Below are positions 43,601 to 55,361 of a DNA stretch of 64,000 nucleotides, one piece after another (the first letter of the stretch is position 1; each line of letters begins with the position of its first letter). The notes beneath the pieces were generated by a model. That model worked only from the letters and a program-made list of their open reading frames with translations. It was not told the origin of the DNA and ran no database searches. Both the position numbers and the translations under genes were made by a program. The stretch covers positions 16,747,543 to 16,811,542 of the forward strand of contig OY783197.1 in assembly GCA_963678675.1 (NCBI GenBank), given 5' to 3'. The DNA is from Xiphydria camelus (Eukaryota; Arthropoda; Insecta; Hymenoptera; Xiphydriidae).

Positions 43601-44995
43601 GTGAGCGGAAAAGCCGTGGAGTATTTTGACCATTTGTTGTTGTCGCCGACCTGCTAGAGTTAGATTGAACATCCAATCGTAGATCAGCCACGGTCTCCGG
43701 AGTCTGCACGATCACGTTGATCACAATCGAAAACAAAAATTATTTTTTGAGCTTATAAATAATTACATCTCGCGAAACGACAGCACACACACACAATTAT
43801 CATATCTTCTCTTTTATTTAATCGTAATACAGCTGTAACCTGTAGACCACGCTGGCACCGAAATCATGAATTGCGGATATGTAATCTCTTTCAGCTTTAC
43901 TTTGCATCTGATTTAATTGAGTCCCCATCGCCGTTTCTAGAAACAAAGAATGACAGCTTTTTTTCAGAAGAATACATTTTACCAGTCGTACGTTGCAGTT
44001 ATTACGAAAACCATCGATATTCATATCATATACCTTTGAATTACTGCGGTAACTAGTTTTTTTGATAATATCCTGCGATACTTTAGTCAGATTATGTGTC
44101 AGTTATTTACCGCATATCGAGTTCAATGTGAATTTCGTTAACAATGGTGCGAGATCCTTCACCGATTCCTTGCCTTCGGATTTCAACGTTTCGACGAGCA
44201 GCTCTCCCTGTTCCACGAACACGTCCGTAAATCGTTCGAGAACGTTGAAGTGAAACGCTGGCGTCAGAATCTTCCGCCTCCTTTGCCACTTGCTCCCTGA
44301 AATCGAGATAGATCTCGTTTCTCTTGTTTTTGCGCGAGGTATTCCCTATCTTCGTTTTCTTCGATTACCTACTGAGTAGATTCATCTATTTATACTCCTT
44401 ACCATTGCTAGTCAGGAGTCCGGACCTCATCCACGGATGAAGGAACTTGTATAATACACCTTTTGTTGTATGTTTCGTGCTGCTTAACACTATCTAGAAT
44501 ACATGACATCAATTCAGTTTTTCGTTGCAAGTGTCGGATGCGAATTCAATGTACGTATAAATACGTAAGCATTATTGTTCTATGGATCGTTTTTGCAGAT
44601 AGGTTCAAAGGATGAAGCTGGAAGTAAAAGACAATTTGATATTCCTACCTCAAAGTCGTCTGGATGTTGTATATTGATCACTGGCCACGTAAAGAACCAG
44701 AACCTATAAATTGGATAGTATTTCATATTTATGTCGCGTAGGAGGGGCCACAGTTTCTCTGAAATCATACAGATTTGCTCAGATATACCATATATGCATT
44801 TTGTTCTATAAATTCGAAAACATTCTTACCTACTGAAACGATAAACGTCATCATATTTCCCATAAATGGCCAAGCGTAAGGTCCAGGTATCTTATTCGTG
44901 AGTTCTCCTTTCCTTCCACCACGAACGAAATAGTGTAGGAAGGAAAGCATCAGGATCGAAATAAGTATCAGCACCAATATCACGTTGAATAACAT
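40675..44995 (-). CDS. CYP4: Cytochrome P450, CYP4 family, complete 12-exon gene
   Basis: Exons (minus strand): 44830-44995, 44649-44758, 44403-44493, 44111-44296, 43840-43936, 43601-43703, 43009-43120, 42731-42837, 42473-42541, 42045-42213, 41617-41796, 40675-40838. All introns are GT-AG, phases agree throughout, and the sum is 1554 nt (517 residues), normal for CYP4. Seen: a membrane anchor (residues 3-24), the proline hinge [12 protein letters not shown] (36-47), helix C WQRRR (126-130), the I-helix GHDTTA (325-330), ESLR (382-385), DPDRF and the haem loop [10 protein letters not shown] with Cys462. CYP4 enzymes sit in the ER and oxidise fatty acids, hormones or xenobiotics using O2 and CPR electrons; the substrate here is unknown. 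Residue 324, usually the haem-linking Glu, is Ala (GCG). The subfamily was not determined. Confidence 0.92.
40910..41437 (-). mobile_element. Deleted mellifera-type mariner in P450 intron 11
   Basis: The ends TTGAGTTGGCTCATAAGTAA and, inverted, CTTAAGAGCCAACCCAA are flanked by TA. They fit the TTGGGTTGGC start of the mellifera mariner subfamily. On the minus strand a remnant reads [20 protein letters not shown] and [11 protein letters not shown], the N-terminal helix-turn-helix region of mariner transposase. The remainder of the roughly 1.3-kb element is deleted. It does not touch the splice sites. Confidence 0.75.
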
Positions 44996-45416
44996 TTTCG
45001 TTGCCTGATAAACTGTGGAACTGATTTTTGAATGTATTTCCTTTTGTACACGCTGAAACGGAGTTCCCGAAATAGATGGCTACCGATATTGGTTAACGTG
45101 ATACGACTGTCAGAGAAAACCGTACTGATCCGAGAATCTAATAAAATTTGCTAGTTATTACTTTGTTGAGCTTTTTCGTCGCATTACAAACTGATCAAAC
45201 GTGCACTTGAGAATGTCGAAATCAAAAGCTTAGGATCACTTGAGCAGAAAAATACAGCGTATCATCAGAAATACTATCCCGATGAGTCGCTAATGATTAC
45301 TGAGTTTAAACGCGCGCAGTTACTACTACTTTCCTGCTCTTCATTTTATCAGCAGAACGCTATTCTGCCGTGCCAAGCCAAAGTGCAGTATCTCCGATAG
45401 GATAGCATAGGAGATA
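44996..45416 (-). promoter_or_regulatory. 5' flank of the P450 gene
   Basis: 420 bp separate the start codon from a pogo/Tigger-type MITE. No TATA box or regulatory motif can be assigned with confidence. The gene promoter is expected here or beyond the MITE. Confidence 0.3.
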
Positions 45417-46326
45417 CAGTAAAGCCTGTTTTTGTGCTGTCCTTTTTTATGCGATTTGTTTTGTGCGATTTTTTTTCGGCATATGAATTCCAACGGCGTT
45501 GACACCACTGTAATGTTTTCTATCAATGAACATACCAGATGTCCATCTCAACACACGCCAGAGGAGCGGATTGCATATCGGTAAGCGCACCCGATTCACT
45601 GTTGTTCCCTGTAATTTGGTGGTAATCCGGATAGCCAAGACTCGAACCAAATATATAAACGTATCACTCTGAAAAACATCGATTAACTCAATAATAGTGA
45701 AAGTGAAAGACGCTCTAATGTATGTAGTTTGATACCTGTTTGTATTTTTGTTCGAATAATCATGCTAATAAAAATGAAATCTAATGATTCATCCATGGAT
45801 TCATCCCGTTCTCGCATGAAACACTGAAAGAAAAACGGAGTAACCCCAAAGATATTTGTCCTTCATACGCAATCAAAATGAGGTTAAAGTAGTCGTTTAG
45901 AATGTAACTTATCTGATGGCATTTTTTCTGGAATACTGACGTCTCCTTTTCTGCTCTTTATGTACGACGTATAAACAATCGAAAAAAAATAGCACTGCTT
46001 CTATTTATTAGCACGATTATTCGAACAAAAATGCAAACAGGTATCAAACTACATACATTAGAGCGTCTTTTACTTTTACTACTATTAAGTTTACCGATGT
46101 TTTTCAAAATGATACGTTTATATATTTGGTTCGAGTCTTGGCTATCCGGATTACCACCAAATTACAAGGAACGACTTAAACGTATTTCAAATGTTTTCAT
46201 GTATAATTAAATTATTTATTTTGTTTGGAAGCACTTTCTCGTGTATTTCGTAAATAATTGACGTATTTTCCAAGGGCGACTTTTTTTATGCGGTCCCTAT
46301 CTACCGCACAAAAACAAGTTTTACTG
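45417..46326. mobile_element. 910-bp pogo/Tigger-type MITE, TSD TA
   Basis: The ends CAGTAAAGCCTGTTTTTGTG and (inverted) CACAAAAACAAGTTTTACTG are flanked by TA. Long internal inverted arms (about 45620-45770 and 46000-46170) share CTATCCGGATTACCACCAAA-type blocks. No transposase is present. The CAGTAAAACCTGTTTTTGTG start is typical of pogo/Tigger non-autonomous elements. Confidence 0.7.
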
Positions 46327-46992
46327 TACTGCAGTTTTGCTTCGCAGGGCAATATTGCGGATGAGACCGCTCGTTCTCCCCCCCATGTCAATATGTATGA
46401 TTGACAATCCTTTTAAATCATGACGAGCAGACTCAACAGTATCTTTCAAGAGAAGGAGCTATGGAGTATTTGTACGACGACGCTCCGATATTCAATACCA
46501 ATATTGTAATTATTTTTTATTTTTCTACAATCATTTGACAGGATGACGACGTTTTCCGTACCAATGTAAACTAGTTAAATACATTCGTTATCGCTAGTCT
46601 TCGCTCTTCTCCATCTCGTATTTTTACAGCTGGCACCTAAAAACTACAATCTTCATTTATATCTATATTATCATCGGCTTCTATTTATATCTTAGTTTTA
46701 AAACTAACGAACGTTCTGCTGTCTCGTATTCACCAAATAAACCTACCGCAGCGTCATTTTTGTCAAACTAATTCTTAGAATAGTTCCAGATTCTTCAAGT
46801 GAGCGTACCGCTGACTTACAGCAATCTAACTCATTCACTGCAGAGATACCCGGTAGAATTTTCATGCAATGAAATTTTCGGGAATAACTAATCCCTTATT
46901 TTCATTGTTGGTAATAAGTATTCTCGTTAGTAATAAGTAATTGTAAATAAATACTATTATTTTTGTAAAGTAAAAATTCGAATTTAGGTGTA

Positions 46993-47054
46993 CAACTTTG
47001 CTTCCGCCGGTTTCGGTTATCTATTACGTTAAGAAAACGGCGGAAGCAAAGTTG
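46993..47054. mobile_element. 62-bp micro-MITE, copy 1
   Basis: CAACTTTGCTTCCGCCG and its complement enclose a loop of about 26 bp. Two more copies of exactly 62 bp are at 59182-59243 and 60520-60581, where TA flanks both sides. Here the left flank is TA and the right is TT. Confidence 0.7.
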
Positions 47055-47059
47055 TTTCA

Positions 47060-49640
47060 TTTTCTTTAATTTATTTCGACTGTTCACCTTGTAAAAATTA
47101 TATATTATAGTTTAGTTATGCCTGAATCTGTATAAAAAAATGGTGGGGGTGTTATTTTTCATATGCAAAATAAAAATTATTGAACATTTCAAACTTGTTG
47201 TTTTTCTTTATTTATGGGCGAAACAATCCAATACTTTTTTTTTATAATATAGCTACATGATTGTGCATAACATATATTTTGCTGCGCGAAATCGGTCGTG
47301 TAGTTTTCGAGATAAACAATATTTTCGTTTTTTGGTTTTTTGACGATGACTTTTGATTAAATCAACATTTTGTTCTATAAATTTACTGAGAGCTTACTTA
47401 TGTATAAATACAAAATATACCTGAATCCGAAAAAAATTCAAGCGGGGCCTGATTTCATATGCTTATCCGGCTATACCCTTTGAGTTTCTATGTCATCGGT
47501 TAGTTTAAGATCAATTATAACTAACTAAGATATTTTCGCAATCAGTGATTAAAAAATTTGAGTTCCAGAGCTTGAAAGTTGTGCAATAAATATGACTTGA
47601 AAAAATATTCTTGGCCGCAAAACTCTTCCGCTTGCTATCTCGTTAGTGATTATAAGGATCTGCATACTTAAGCCTAATTACATCTGGATAAAATAAGAAA
47701 TATTCCCACTACTTTGCCGCCAATTGCAAAAAGGTACGCACAGAGTGAAAGAAATATACGGCATAGGGGGGAATATGCTAAGTAGATTTTGGATTGTGCG
47801 AGCTCGTGACCAACGCATCCTATCGAATTACCGCAACGTAGTCTAATAATCTGCTACAGCACGTTACCTTATCAATCGCAACGTCGCTCTGACATTGTAT
47901 ATACTTATACTGGCATATAGACATGGGTAATTTAAAAAGCCAATTAATATTAACATTAAAAACATATAGGTAAAACAGCTGTTATCTAAATGAATGATGA
48001 TTTTATACTTCTGATCGATTTATTAGATCTGCAACCCAAGTGCCTTTGCTCAAGTTCTTCAGCCGCGTCAAATTATTATAATTCGAATTCGCTACCAATA
48101 ATGCGACTTGGCCCCACAGTCTCGATTCATATAAAATGATAATAATAAAGATATAATAATTATGGTACATACTCGGAGTTGATTACGTAGTCGGTCGATG
48201 ATACAGTAATTCGAAAATATTTCAAACGTGAAATTGATTATGGCCGATAAGCGACAACGTTACTAGTTGTACCACTAAACATATTTGTACGAATCAAACT
48301 TTTGTCAGCAATTAATCGACCGTGTTACTTACAATTAGTACATTTTGCCGCACGATCAAATTCAAAACTGAAACGACGTTTTGTCGTAAATTTGTTGTAA
48401 TTAAGACAGTATTAGATACATAATGCACATACAAGAATTCCGGGTTAATAATAGTTGTCGGGAAATTTGCACCACGCCAAACAAATAACAATAAACAATG
48501 AGAGGGTACAATATTTAAAACGTACAAATATAAACACCTGTTTGGAGAGTTGCTGACGTGTCCTGGGTAGAATAACAGAGTCCTCAATTGCATTCAACGA
48601 CTTAATACAGTCTCGTATTTTGGCACTCATACGATTTGGGGGATAGCTTACGTTTACATTACAGGAAAGGTATTGACAAGTAGTGGCAAAAGTTCCAAAC
48701 GTAATGCGGTATTCCGAAATGCGCATGATTCATCATTTTGAGGATTTCCTGCTATTCTACGTCATACTTTTGTCAATCGAAATACCAATATAAAGTTTTG
48801 GAAGGATATTAGGAGATTTCTCTTCCAGCACGCGCTATTTATCGGATAGAAAAGACGTTTTAACGTCACATTTCGCCGCAGGTAAATATAGTATTAAACG
48901 AAGCGCGCGCATTATTTTCCAAAAAGACGATCACAGGTTCAGCGAGATATTCTTAAATGTGCTTCTCGATGCGCCACTGATATTTGCAATTTCTTTGAAA
49001 CCCTTCCACAGGTTAAATTACGCATAGGCGATATTGTTGTCATTGAGTGAGAGAAAAGAAGAGAAGAAAAACGAAGAAGACGTACGCGTCCCGCGTTTCA
49101 ATGTTGTTCTGCGAGAAATTAGAATAGTATCGATTAAAAAAGGCAACTTTATCGCAGTTTTATCAATGATTACTTTTTACCTACTTATCGAGTTATTGCT
49201 CTTTTCATCTTTTTTTTTAATCAACAGCTTTTCTTCACGACATCGAACTGCGTACCATGATCGCACGTATATACGAGAAAAAAAATTACAAATTGCACGT
49301 GCACAAACTACGAGTCGGATGTACAATGACCGTGATCGTAATGTTGTAAAAGATGCTTTGATTAAAGTAGCTTCTTCTCTATTACTACTTACGTCAAATT
49401 GAAACTTGCGTGTAAAATTAATCACGTCAACAAAAAATGGGATCGTGCATATTTTACTTCTTAAGTATGCAAAAGTTCGTTTCAAACGTTAAAACGGGAT
49501 TTGATTTATTTCCTTGATCGAAGGTAACACAACTGATAAATGAATCTTTCACTATATCACGCTGCGAGTGTTGCACGAATTGGTGCTCTCGTTTCGTTTT
49601 GCTGCCTTTCTATCTCCTTATCTCTTCGGATTGGGAGAAG
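47060..49640. other. AT-rich sequence without a supported gene
   Basis: No domain or exon chain is recognisable. ORFs at 48312-48726 (minus) and 49034-49485 (both strands) are short and unsupported. Also 46330-46990 shows nothing beyond simple AT-rich DNA. Confidence 0.5.
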
Positions 49641-49648
49641 CCCTACCC

Positions 49649-49738
49649 TTATATATCCTTCAAATCACCCGCCATGTCGTTTTTAGGATGTTCGTTCTCG
49701 AAATGCTGTTTGCACGTTTTCGGATCAGGCATCTGTGC
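49649..49738 (-). CDS. Terminal exon of a ZNF706-like zinc-finger protein
   Basis: A clean acceptor (CTTTTCAG) is followed by 29 codons and a stop: AQMPDPKTCKQHFENEHPKN, then a short acidic tail. This matches the C-terminal half of the C2H2 finger and tail of the small protein ZNF706, including the two His ligands; the usual Tyr after PKT is Cys. The two Cys ligands and the N-terminal SERF-like half must come from upstream exons, which I cannot find up to 50300. It may be the last exon of a gene with long introns, or an orphan duplicate. ZNF706 is a small conserved nuclear/cytosolic protein linked to translation and protein folding. Confidence 0.55.
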   Translation of the reverse strand, partial: AQMPDPKTCKQHFENEHPKNDMAGDLKDI

Positions 49739-50304
49739 CTGAAAAGCCGATCGATAATGGTACTTCAATCACTAATTTGTGAGGAATAGACCAAAATTTG
49801 TGAAACTTGTAAAATATGTAGGTATAGATGCGATATACGATATTCGTTCTTTTGGTGGAAAAAAAGTCCAATCCCTAAGGATCTCTTTAAAATAATTTAC
49901 GATTTTTATTCTGCATAAGACCGGATGATCTACGACGGCCAGTCTGTTCAACAAAAAGAATTAAGAATATAGCTACCATTAAAGATTCAGCGACGCGTTC
50001 AGTATCTCTTGAAAGTAGAACACCGCAGCGCACGCAGGCCTCACGGCATCCCTAAACTTTATTTTAGGGGAAATAGGATACATTTTTTTTCGAAATAGAG
50101 ACAAAATAGCACATAAGCAATAATAAAATATGTAATCATGTTTCAAAATATAAAAACGTATATTACACAAATAGGTCTACAAATAAGATCAACTTAGTTT
50201 CTGCTAAGTTTTAACCTTCTTTTTTAGGCTTTTTTGTATATTATAATATATATAATTTTCCTTTACTTTCTTTCTACAGATTAATTGACCGCAGTTTAGT
50301 TTAA

Positions 50305-51241
50305 CACTTAGGTATGTTACTACCCGGGTACCCGGGTACCCACTTCGGACTTTGTATCAACTTCACGTTCGATAGGAGATGGATATCAATTTTTTCGTCT
50401 GGATCCCCACCATTTCAGCGATTTTGAACATGTCGACATTTTTTTTTTAATAAATACTTTTTTTTCGCGATCAAACATAAATACCCCATTGGTTACTACC
50501 CGATTACCCGGGTACCCACACGCGATTTCTTATGGGAAAATGAATGAACGTATGTTTTAATAGTAAATACAGGCAACAGCTTTTAAAATTTGTTTATTGA
50601 ATATAGAATGATATTATTGTTTATAAGAAATGGCATTATTAATATAAAAAATAGTCGTAAATTACATCATTCTGGAGTTGGTATAGGGCAATTCTTACAA
50701 ACAATTAATGTATTTGCATGTTCGTCGCAAGTAGGTCTTCTACAAAATTTGCATGACTTTCGCGTCTTTCTTCGTCGTTTATGGGGTGCTCCATAGCATA
50801 TGTAGCATGAACCTGTTACCATTTTTCGGCCACTTGTATCGCGTTGGGATGGTGCAGGAGCAATCGAAGTTGACGGAATTGGTGTGGTACTGTCGATACT
50901 AATGGCTTTTTTCAGAATACTCTCGCTGGCTACTCTTGTGGTGAGATTTCTAATTACCTGATTATATTCACCGGTCGATCTTTTATGATTGGAAGGCAAA
51001 TGGCAATTTGACCGAACGGTCACCCGTGAATCATCGGAGGATTTCGTCGAAGCTCCGAGATTCCCGGATAATCCCTATCGGGCTTTAACACGTTGATTGT
51101 CCCCATAAGGAATTCTTTTCCATCGCACGACGTCCAAAAATGAAATCATCGTGCATACGGCAATGGCAAATGTCTCATGGACGTACAGCGACGTTTCTGT
51201 ATAAATCATAGATATGTGACTCATGGGACACAGTCAACGTG
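50305..51241 (-). mobile_element. Deleted piggyBac element, TSD TTAA
   Basis: TTAA occurs at both borders (50301-50304 and 51242-51245). The ends are short and weakly inverted (CACTTAGG and CACGTTGAC). Near the left end are repeated CCCGGGTACCC motifs (50323-50341 and 50500-50518). The coding remnant at 50667-51023 fixes the family. Confidence 0.65.
50667..51023 (-). pseudogene. piggyBac transposase C-terminal fragment with Cys-rich domain
   Basis: The 118-codon frame ends in a cysteine-rich finger: CYICYG, KTRKSCKFCRRPTC, DEHANTLIVCKNC. This spacing is the C-terminal DNA-binding finger of piggyBac transposases. The upstream portion has SNHKRSTGEYN. The DDD catalytic core is missing, so it is inactive. 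The first Met is not the original start. Confidence 0.65.
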
Positions 51242-51304
51242 TTAATCTTTTATCACAAATATTATATATTTCTTATTATGCACAAAATCAGTTTTATACA
51301 TCTA

Positions 51305-51312
51305 CACAGGGA

Positions 51313-51343
<31 letters not shown>

Positions 51344-51345
51344 TC
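51305..51345. repeat. (GGGACA)n minisatellite
   Basis: About six copies of GGGACA stand in tandem. ORFs across it are not meaningful. Confidence 0.9.
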
Positions 51346-51754
51346 ATCTTTTCGTCATTTAACAGGGACGAAATTACAACTGCAAGTACAAAAAAAAAGG
51401 TTTTTGACAACAACAAACACTTTCTTGTACGTAAATAGCAAATGTACATTACACATTTTATAACAATATCAAATCGTGCAATCCATATATTAGTGCGATC
51501 GAGGTCATCTCAATTGATAATAGTTAAATACATATAGTTCAACTTCACGAAAATGTAAGAATATTCTAGACAGCACAGAGCTAAAAGACGTCTTTATCTT
51601 ATGACCCACTTTTGGACTACTTTTACTATTGAAAGATATCTTTAACCATTCAGAGCTGTTTGACGTCTATATCAATAATCTCGGTTGAGATTATCGAATT
51701 AATAAAATAAAACCGTCCGACCGTCCGACCGATCCTCCAACCGAGAGTTATCTA

Positions 51755-52186
51755 CCGTATGTCCATCTCTGTACTGGCCAGTTTGAAAGTTACCTTCGGA
51801 TAGGCTTGGTCGGTACTCGAGTCATTTAATACGGTAGAAGTCGAGTTGGCAGTTAGAGTTGATGTCAATTCGGGAGATCGAGGCGTCTAACCTCAAAATT
51901 GTGAATTTGCGAATAATGGAAATTACGAAAATAATTATAATTACGGTATAAATGTCTGGATTACCGACCAAGCCTATCCGAAGGTAACTTTCAAACTGGC
52001 CAGTACAGAGACGGACATACTATCTGTCCCTTTCAATACACGCCAGCGTGGCGGGTTGCATATCGGTTATCCGCCTTGCGCCAGACACAGGCGCCACAGG
52101 CGCATGGCCCTTGCAGCGGATCGGAGGCGTCAACCGATATGCAATCCGCTACGCTGGCGTGTATTGAAAGGGACAGATAGTATATG
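51755..52186. repeat. Two adjacent hairpins
   Basis: The first hairpin pairs GTACTGGCCAGTTTGAAAGT (about 51770) with its complement ending near 52012. The second pairs CTATCTGTCCCTTTCAATAC (about 52020) with its complement ending at 52184. The second carries GCATATCGG and ACGCCAG blocks, also seen near 45550 in the pogo/Tigger MITE. They are likely MITEs lying side by side. Confidence 0.6.
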
Positions 52187-52309
52187 TACGGTATACAGGA
52201 ATTGGAACGCCTTTGCGTTCAATAGTCAATACGAGATATTGGCATTTCATGCTTTCGCCACTGGTCTGCTGGCGTCGCCACCGTCCGGCCTTCATACTCA
52301 GTTAGAGTT

Positions 52310-52599
52310 GTCTTGAGAAGAGTGCGCTGTGTGTGCTGCGTGAGACCGAAAAGTGTCAAACGTCTGATTTCCCGATAGCTGTTAATTCAAGAGATCGAAG
52401 TGTTTCGTCTATTATTCAATACTTCGATTTTCCGAATTGACAGCTATCGGGAAATAAAACGTTTGACACTTTTCGCTCTCACGCAGCACAGACAGCGCAC
52501 TCTTCTCAAGCCAATTCTAACTATAAAATTCTTGACCGTCGGTAAAGTTTCGGCAATGTCGGTATATCTGCTTGTTTAATTTGGCATGATACATACGGT
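52310..52599. repeat. Repeat family B, second copy
   Basis: The same blocks as at 38330-38785 in the same mirrored order. The copy is cut at 52600 by the CCCCGATAGCC element, and related sequence (ACATACGGTACGGT) resumes at 54775. Confidence 0.65.
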
Positions 52600-52802
52600 C
52601 CCCGATAGCCAAGCGTGACTTTCACCCAAAAGTCACGCGGTGGCGTCACTGAGTGACGTTACTCTGATGCCACAGTGAGGATCCGGAGTGCGAGTTTTTG
52701 CCACAACAGAATACTTGATCCTGATTGGTCTATTCGCTGACGCCGTACGGAATTTTTATTCGCATCGGACACCGCTGTATGGTGGCGTTTCGTTCTTCCT
52801 AA

Positions 52803-53615
52803 AGGACAAAGCACATCTAGGCGAAGCGACGCGCCGCGAAGCGCGGCTGTGCAACGCACACTTGGGCGAAGCGCGGCGAAGCGAAGCGCGGCGAATTCTA
52901 TCCCCTTCTCTCTACCAGGTATAAACAGCTATACCTGAAAATATCCATATATGGATACCCGGGTAGAGAAGGGAGGGAAGGGAAGCGCCGTGAAATATCA
53001 GTCATTTTCGCCTTTTTCGCCTTTTTTATTCATTTTCGCCTTTTTCAAACTGATGAACGCAACGTGAAATGAGCCGTGTACATGTTTTGTTTTGAGAAAT
53101 GGGCATTCGTGAGGAAAAATAGTATATGTCATTCGGCGGAAATCCTCGGATTTTTAAGATTGTGTTTAGATCGTAGCCTCCTCCCCAAACCATGCCTCGT
53201 GTTACGACCTAATTAAACACAGTCTGAAAAAATCTCGAATTTCCGCCTTATGATATAAGATACTATTTCGTGTGAGAAAATTCATTTCGTTGACGAGATC
53301 TGTCTTGGAAAGGATTTTCGAATCGTTAACGGAAGTGATCGACGAAACTTTACATCCGTTAACGAATTACATTCCGTCCACGATAAACATTTCTCGCGGC
53401 GCTTCGCTTCGCTCAAATGTGCGTTACCTCATAAGAATCAATGGAAATATAAAAGGTAGCTTCGCTTCGCGGCGCGTCGCTTCGCTGCGCTTCCAGTCAC
53501 ACAAGTGTGCTTATCCTAGGTCACAGCGCTTCGCTTCGCTCAAGTGTGCGTTACCTCGTAAGAATCAATGGAAATATAAAAGGTAGCTTCGCTTCGCCTA
53601 GATGTGCTTTGGCCT
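52803..53615. mobile_element. 813-bp PIF/Harbinger-like element nested in copy 2, TSD TAA
   Basis: The ends AGGACAAAGCACATCTAGG and AGGCCAAAGCACATCTAGG (inverted) are flanked by TAA (52800-52802 and 53616-53618). Copy 1 shows the unoccupied site near 7340. The interior is rich in GCGAAGC/GCTTCGC heptamers and contains the TTCGTTAACGAA repeat (53270-53396) also found at 1-120. No transposase is seen. Confidence 0.7.
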
Positions 53616-54423
53616 TAAGATGGCCGTCGTTGCGAACCGAATGTCAAGATAACCATGTAACGTAAACAAAGTATTTGTAAATAAAAGTAGTTTTAAGAGT
53701 GCAAGTGCAATAAACCCAATTCATAAGTGATAAATATCGATATCGAAGATATCTTGTCAGTTCTAGGAGAGTCAAAAATGCCGCTAGTGGAAGGAGAAGC
53801 GGTATTGAAAAAGCAGTTTGTATTTTCCTGCTGAATCAAAAAGAGAAACTAAAATGCAGTGAAAAATCGTCGCTTCTTGCGTACAATCGTCACATGTAAC
53901 AAGTGTTCCTTCCGAAGTTGAAGTGAACATCTTACTGGTAAACAACAATAAAGAAGTAACGTGCAAGTGTAGCTGGGCAAGAGGAAGACGCAAACATGTT
54001 TTTGCAACGCTTCTGTACATAAATCGGTAGGGCAAATACCTAGTACCATGTGACGATTATATGCAAGAAGCGAAGATTTTCTCTGCATTTTGGTTTCTCT
54101 TTTTGATTCCGCAGGAAAATACAAACCCTGCTTTCACAATACCGCTTCTCCTTCCACTAGCGGCATTTTTGACTCTCCTAGAATTCATAAGATACCTTCG
54201 ATGCCGATATTCATCACTTATGAATTGGGTTTATTGCACTTGTACTTTTAAAACTACTTTTATTTACAAATTCATTGTTTATGTTACGTGGTTACGTTGA
54301 CATTTATTTTGAAAAAGAAAAATATCAAATTATTTTTAAATTTAATGTGAACCTTCGAGAGCAGTCACTGTCATGTCCGGTTTCTATATCATGACCGGAG
54401 TGGATCGACATCGCTTGAAGAGT

Positions 54424-54520
54424 CGGTGGCTCTATTGGTAGAATGCGAAGGCATTCCCAGTTTCGAAGCATCTCGTATCCGAAAGAATGCAGGTTCGATT
54501 CCGGGTAGGGCGGGTAGGGT
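54424..54520 (+). ncRNA. tRNA-like / SINE-like unit, second copy
   Basis: A-box-like TGGCTCTATTGGTAGA and B-box GGTTCGATTCC are present, followed by an A-run. It is practically the same as the copy at 6450-6545. Conservation in both copies shows it belongs to the element. Confidence 0.55.
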
Positions 54521-54933
54521 ATGAAAAAAAAAACGATACCACTAGGCGGGTGGCAGGCGGCGGCACTGCACGGGCACACAGTGAAAAACTTCGGTAAAGT
54601 CATTGCGTGCGTTCCCCTTTTTCAAAGTCCTACTTTAGCTACTTTGTACACTGCGTGATGCCACAGTGGTACCCCAGTGGGCACGCACCAAGACATCACT
54701 GTGATGTTTCTCAAAGTCACCGCGTGGTCTCACAGTGCCACCACTGTAAAGCCACCTGGCTATCGGGGGTAGGACATACGGTACGGTACAAAGCCCAGCC
54801 GACGGTAAATTTCAAGGTCCCTGTAACTGTGCGGTTCTACTCGGGTCGGGACATCATGTACGTGTGTACGAAGGCTCGCTAACTAGAATGCGCTGTCCGT
54901 ACAAGGCTTTAAAGAACGCTCCGTCCTGCTTCG

Positions 54934-55245
54934 TACACCAATACAGTGAGCGTGTAGTAGGTATGTTCGTTCATCTCGGCGTAAAGTGAGCAGCGAGAAC
55001 CCGTGTATCTTTATGTCTGCCCCCTCCACCCCTCAATTTTTACATCGAATTTTCTCAATAAATATATGTATGGTTATATATCGTACACCAATACAGTGAG
55101 CGTGTAGTAGGTATGTTCGTTCATCTCGCGTAAAGTGAACAGCGAGAACCTATGTATCTTTATGTCTGCCCCCTCCACCCCTCAATTTTTACATCGAATT
55201 TTCTCAATAAATATATTTATGTATGGTTATAACCAAAATTATGCT
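54934..55245. repeat. 148-bp tandem duplication
   Basis: GTACACCAATACAGTGAGCG through CTCAATTTTTACATCG and the ATAAATATAT tail appear at 54934 and again at 55082, differing by a few bases. Confidence 0.85.
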
Positions 55246-55361
55246 TAGTTACACCATATAAATTGATTATTCTCTAATAATAGATTGATAAAGACCAGAA
55301 TAAATTTTTCATTTATACCGGTAGAGATCGAGTCGGTAGTTAGAGTTGGCTTACAGCCCGT

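Larger units (their letters stand above)
52600..54768. mobile_element. CCCCGATAGCC TIR element, copy 2 (inverted relative to copy 1)
   Basis: The structure matches 6196-7551 in opposite orientation and is flanked by GT on each side. Without the 813-bp insertion at 52803 and its 3-bp duplication, its length is 1353 bp against 1356 bp in copy 1. It contains the internal palindrome, the tRNA-like unit (A-box 54427-54442, B-box 54492-54502) and the same subterminal motifs. No transposase is present. Confidence 0.75.

Noticed and set aside
48312..48726. Minus-strand ORFs with a hydrophobic stretch and a phrase reading KIRDCIKSLNAIED
   Set aside because: A gustatory-receptor-like segment was considered, but no conserved C-terminal motif or exon chain could be found.
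49034..49485. Overlapping ORFs on both strands
   Set aside because: AT-rich sequence without domain, splice context or codon bias.
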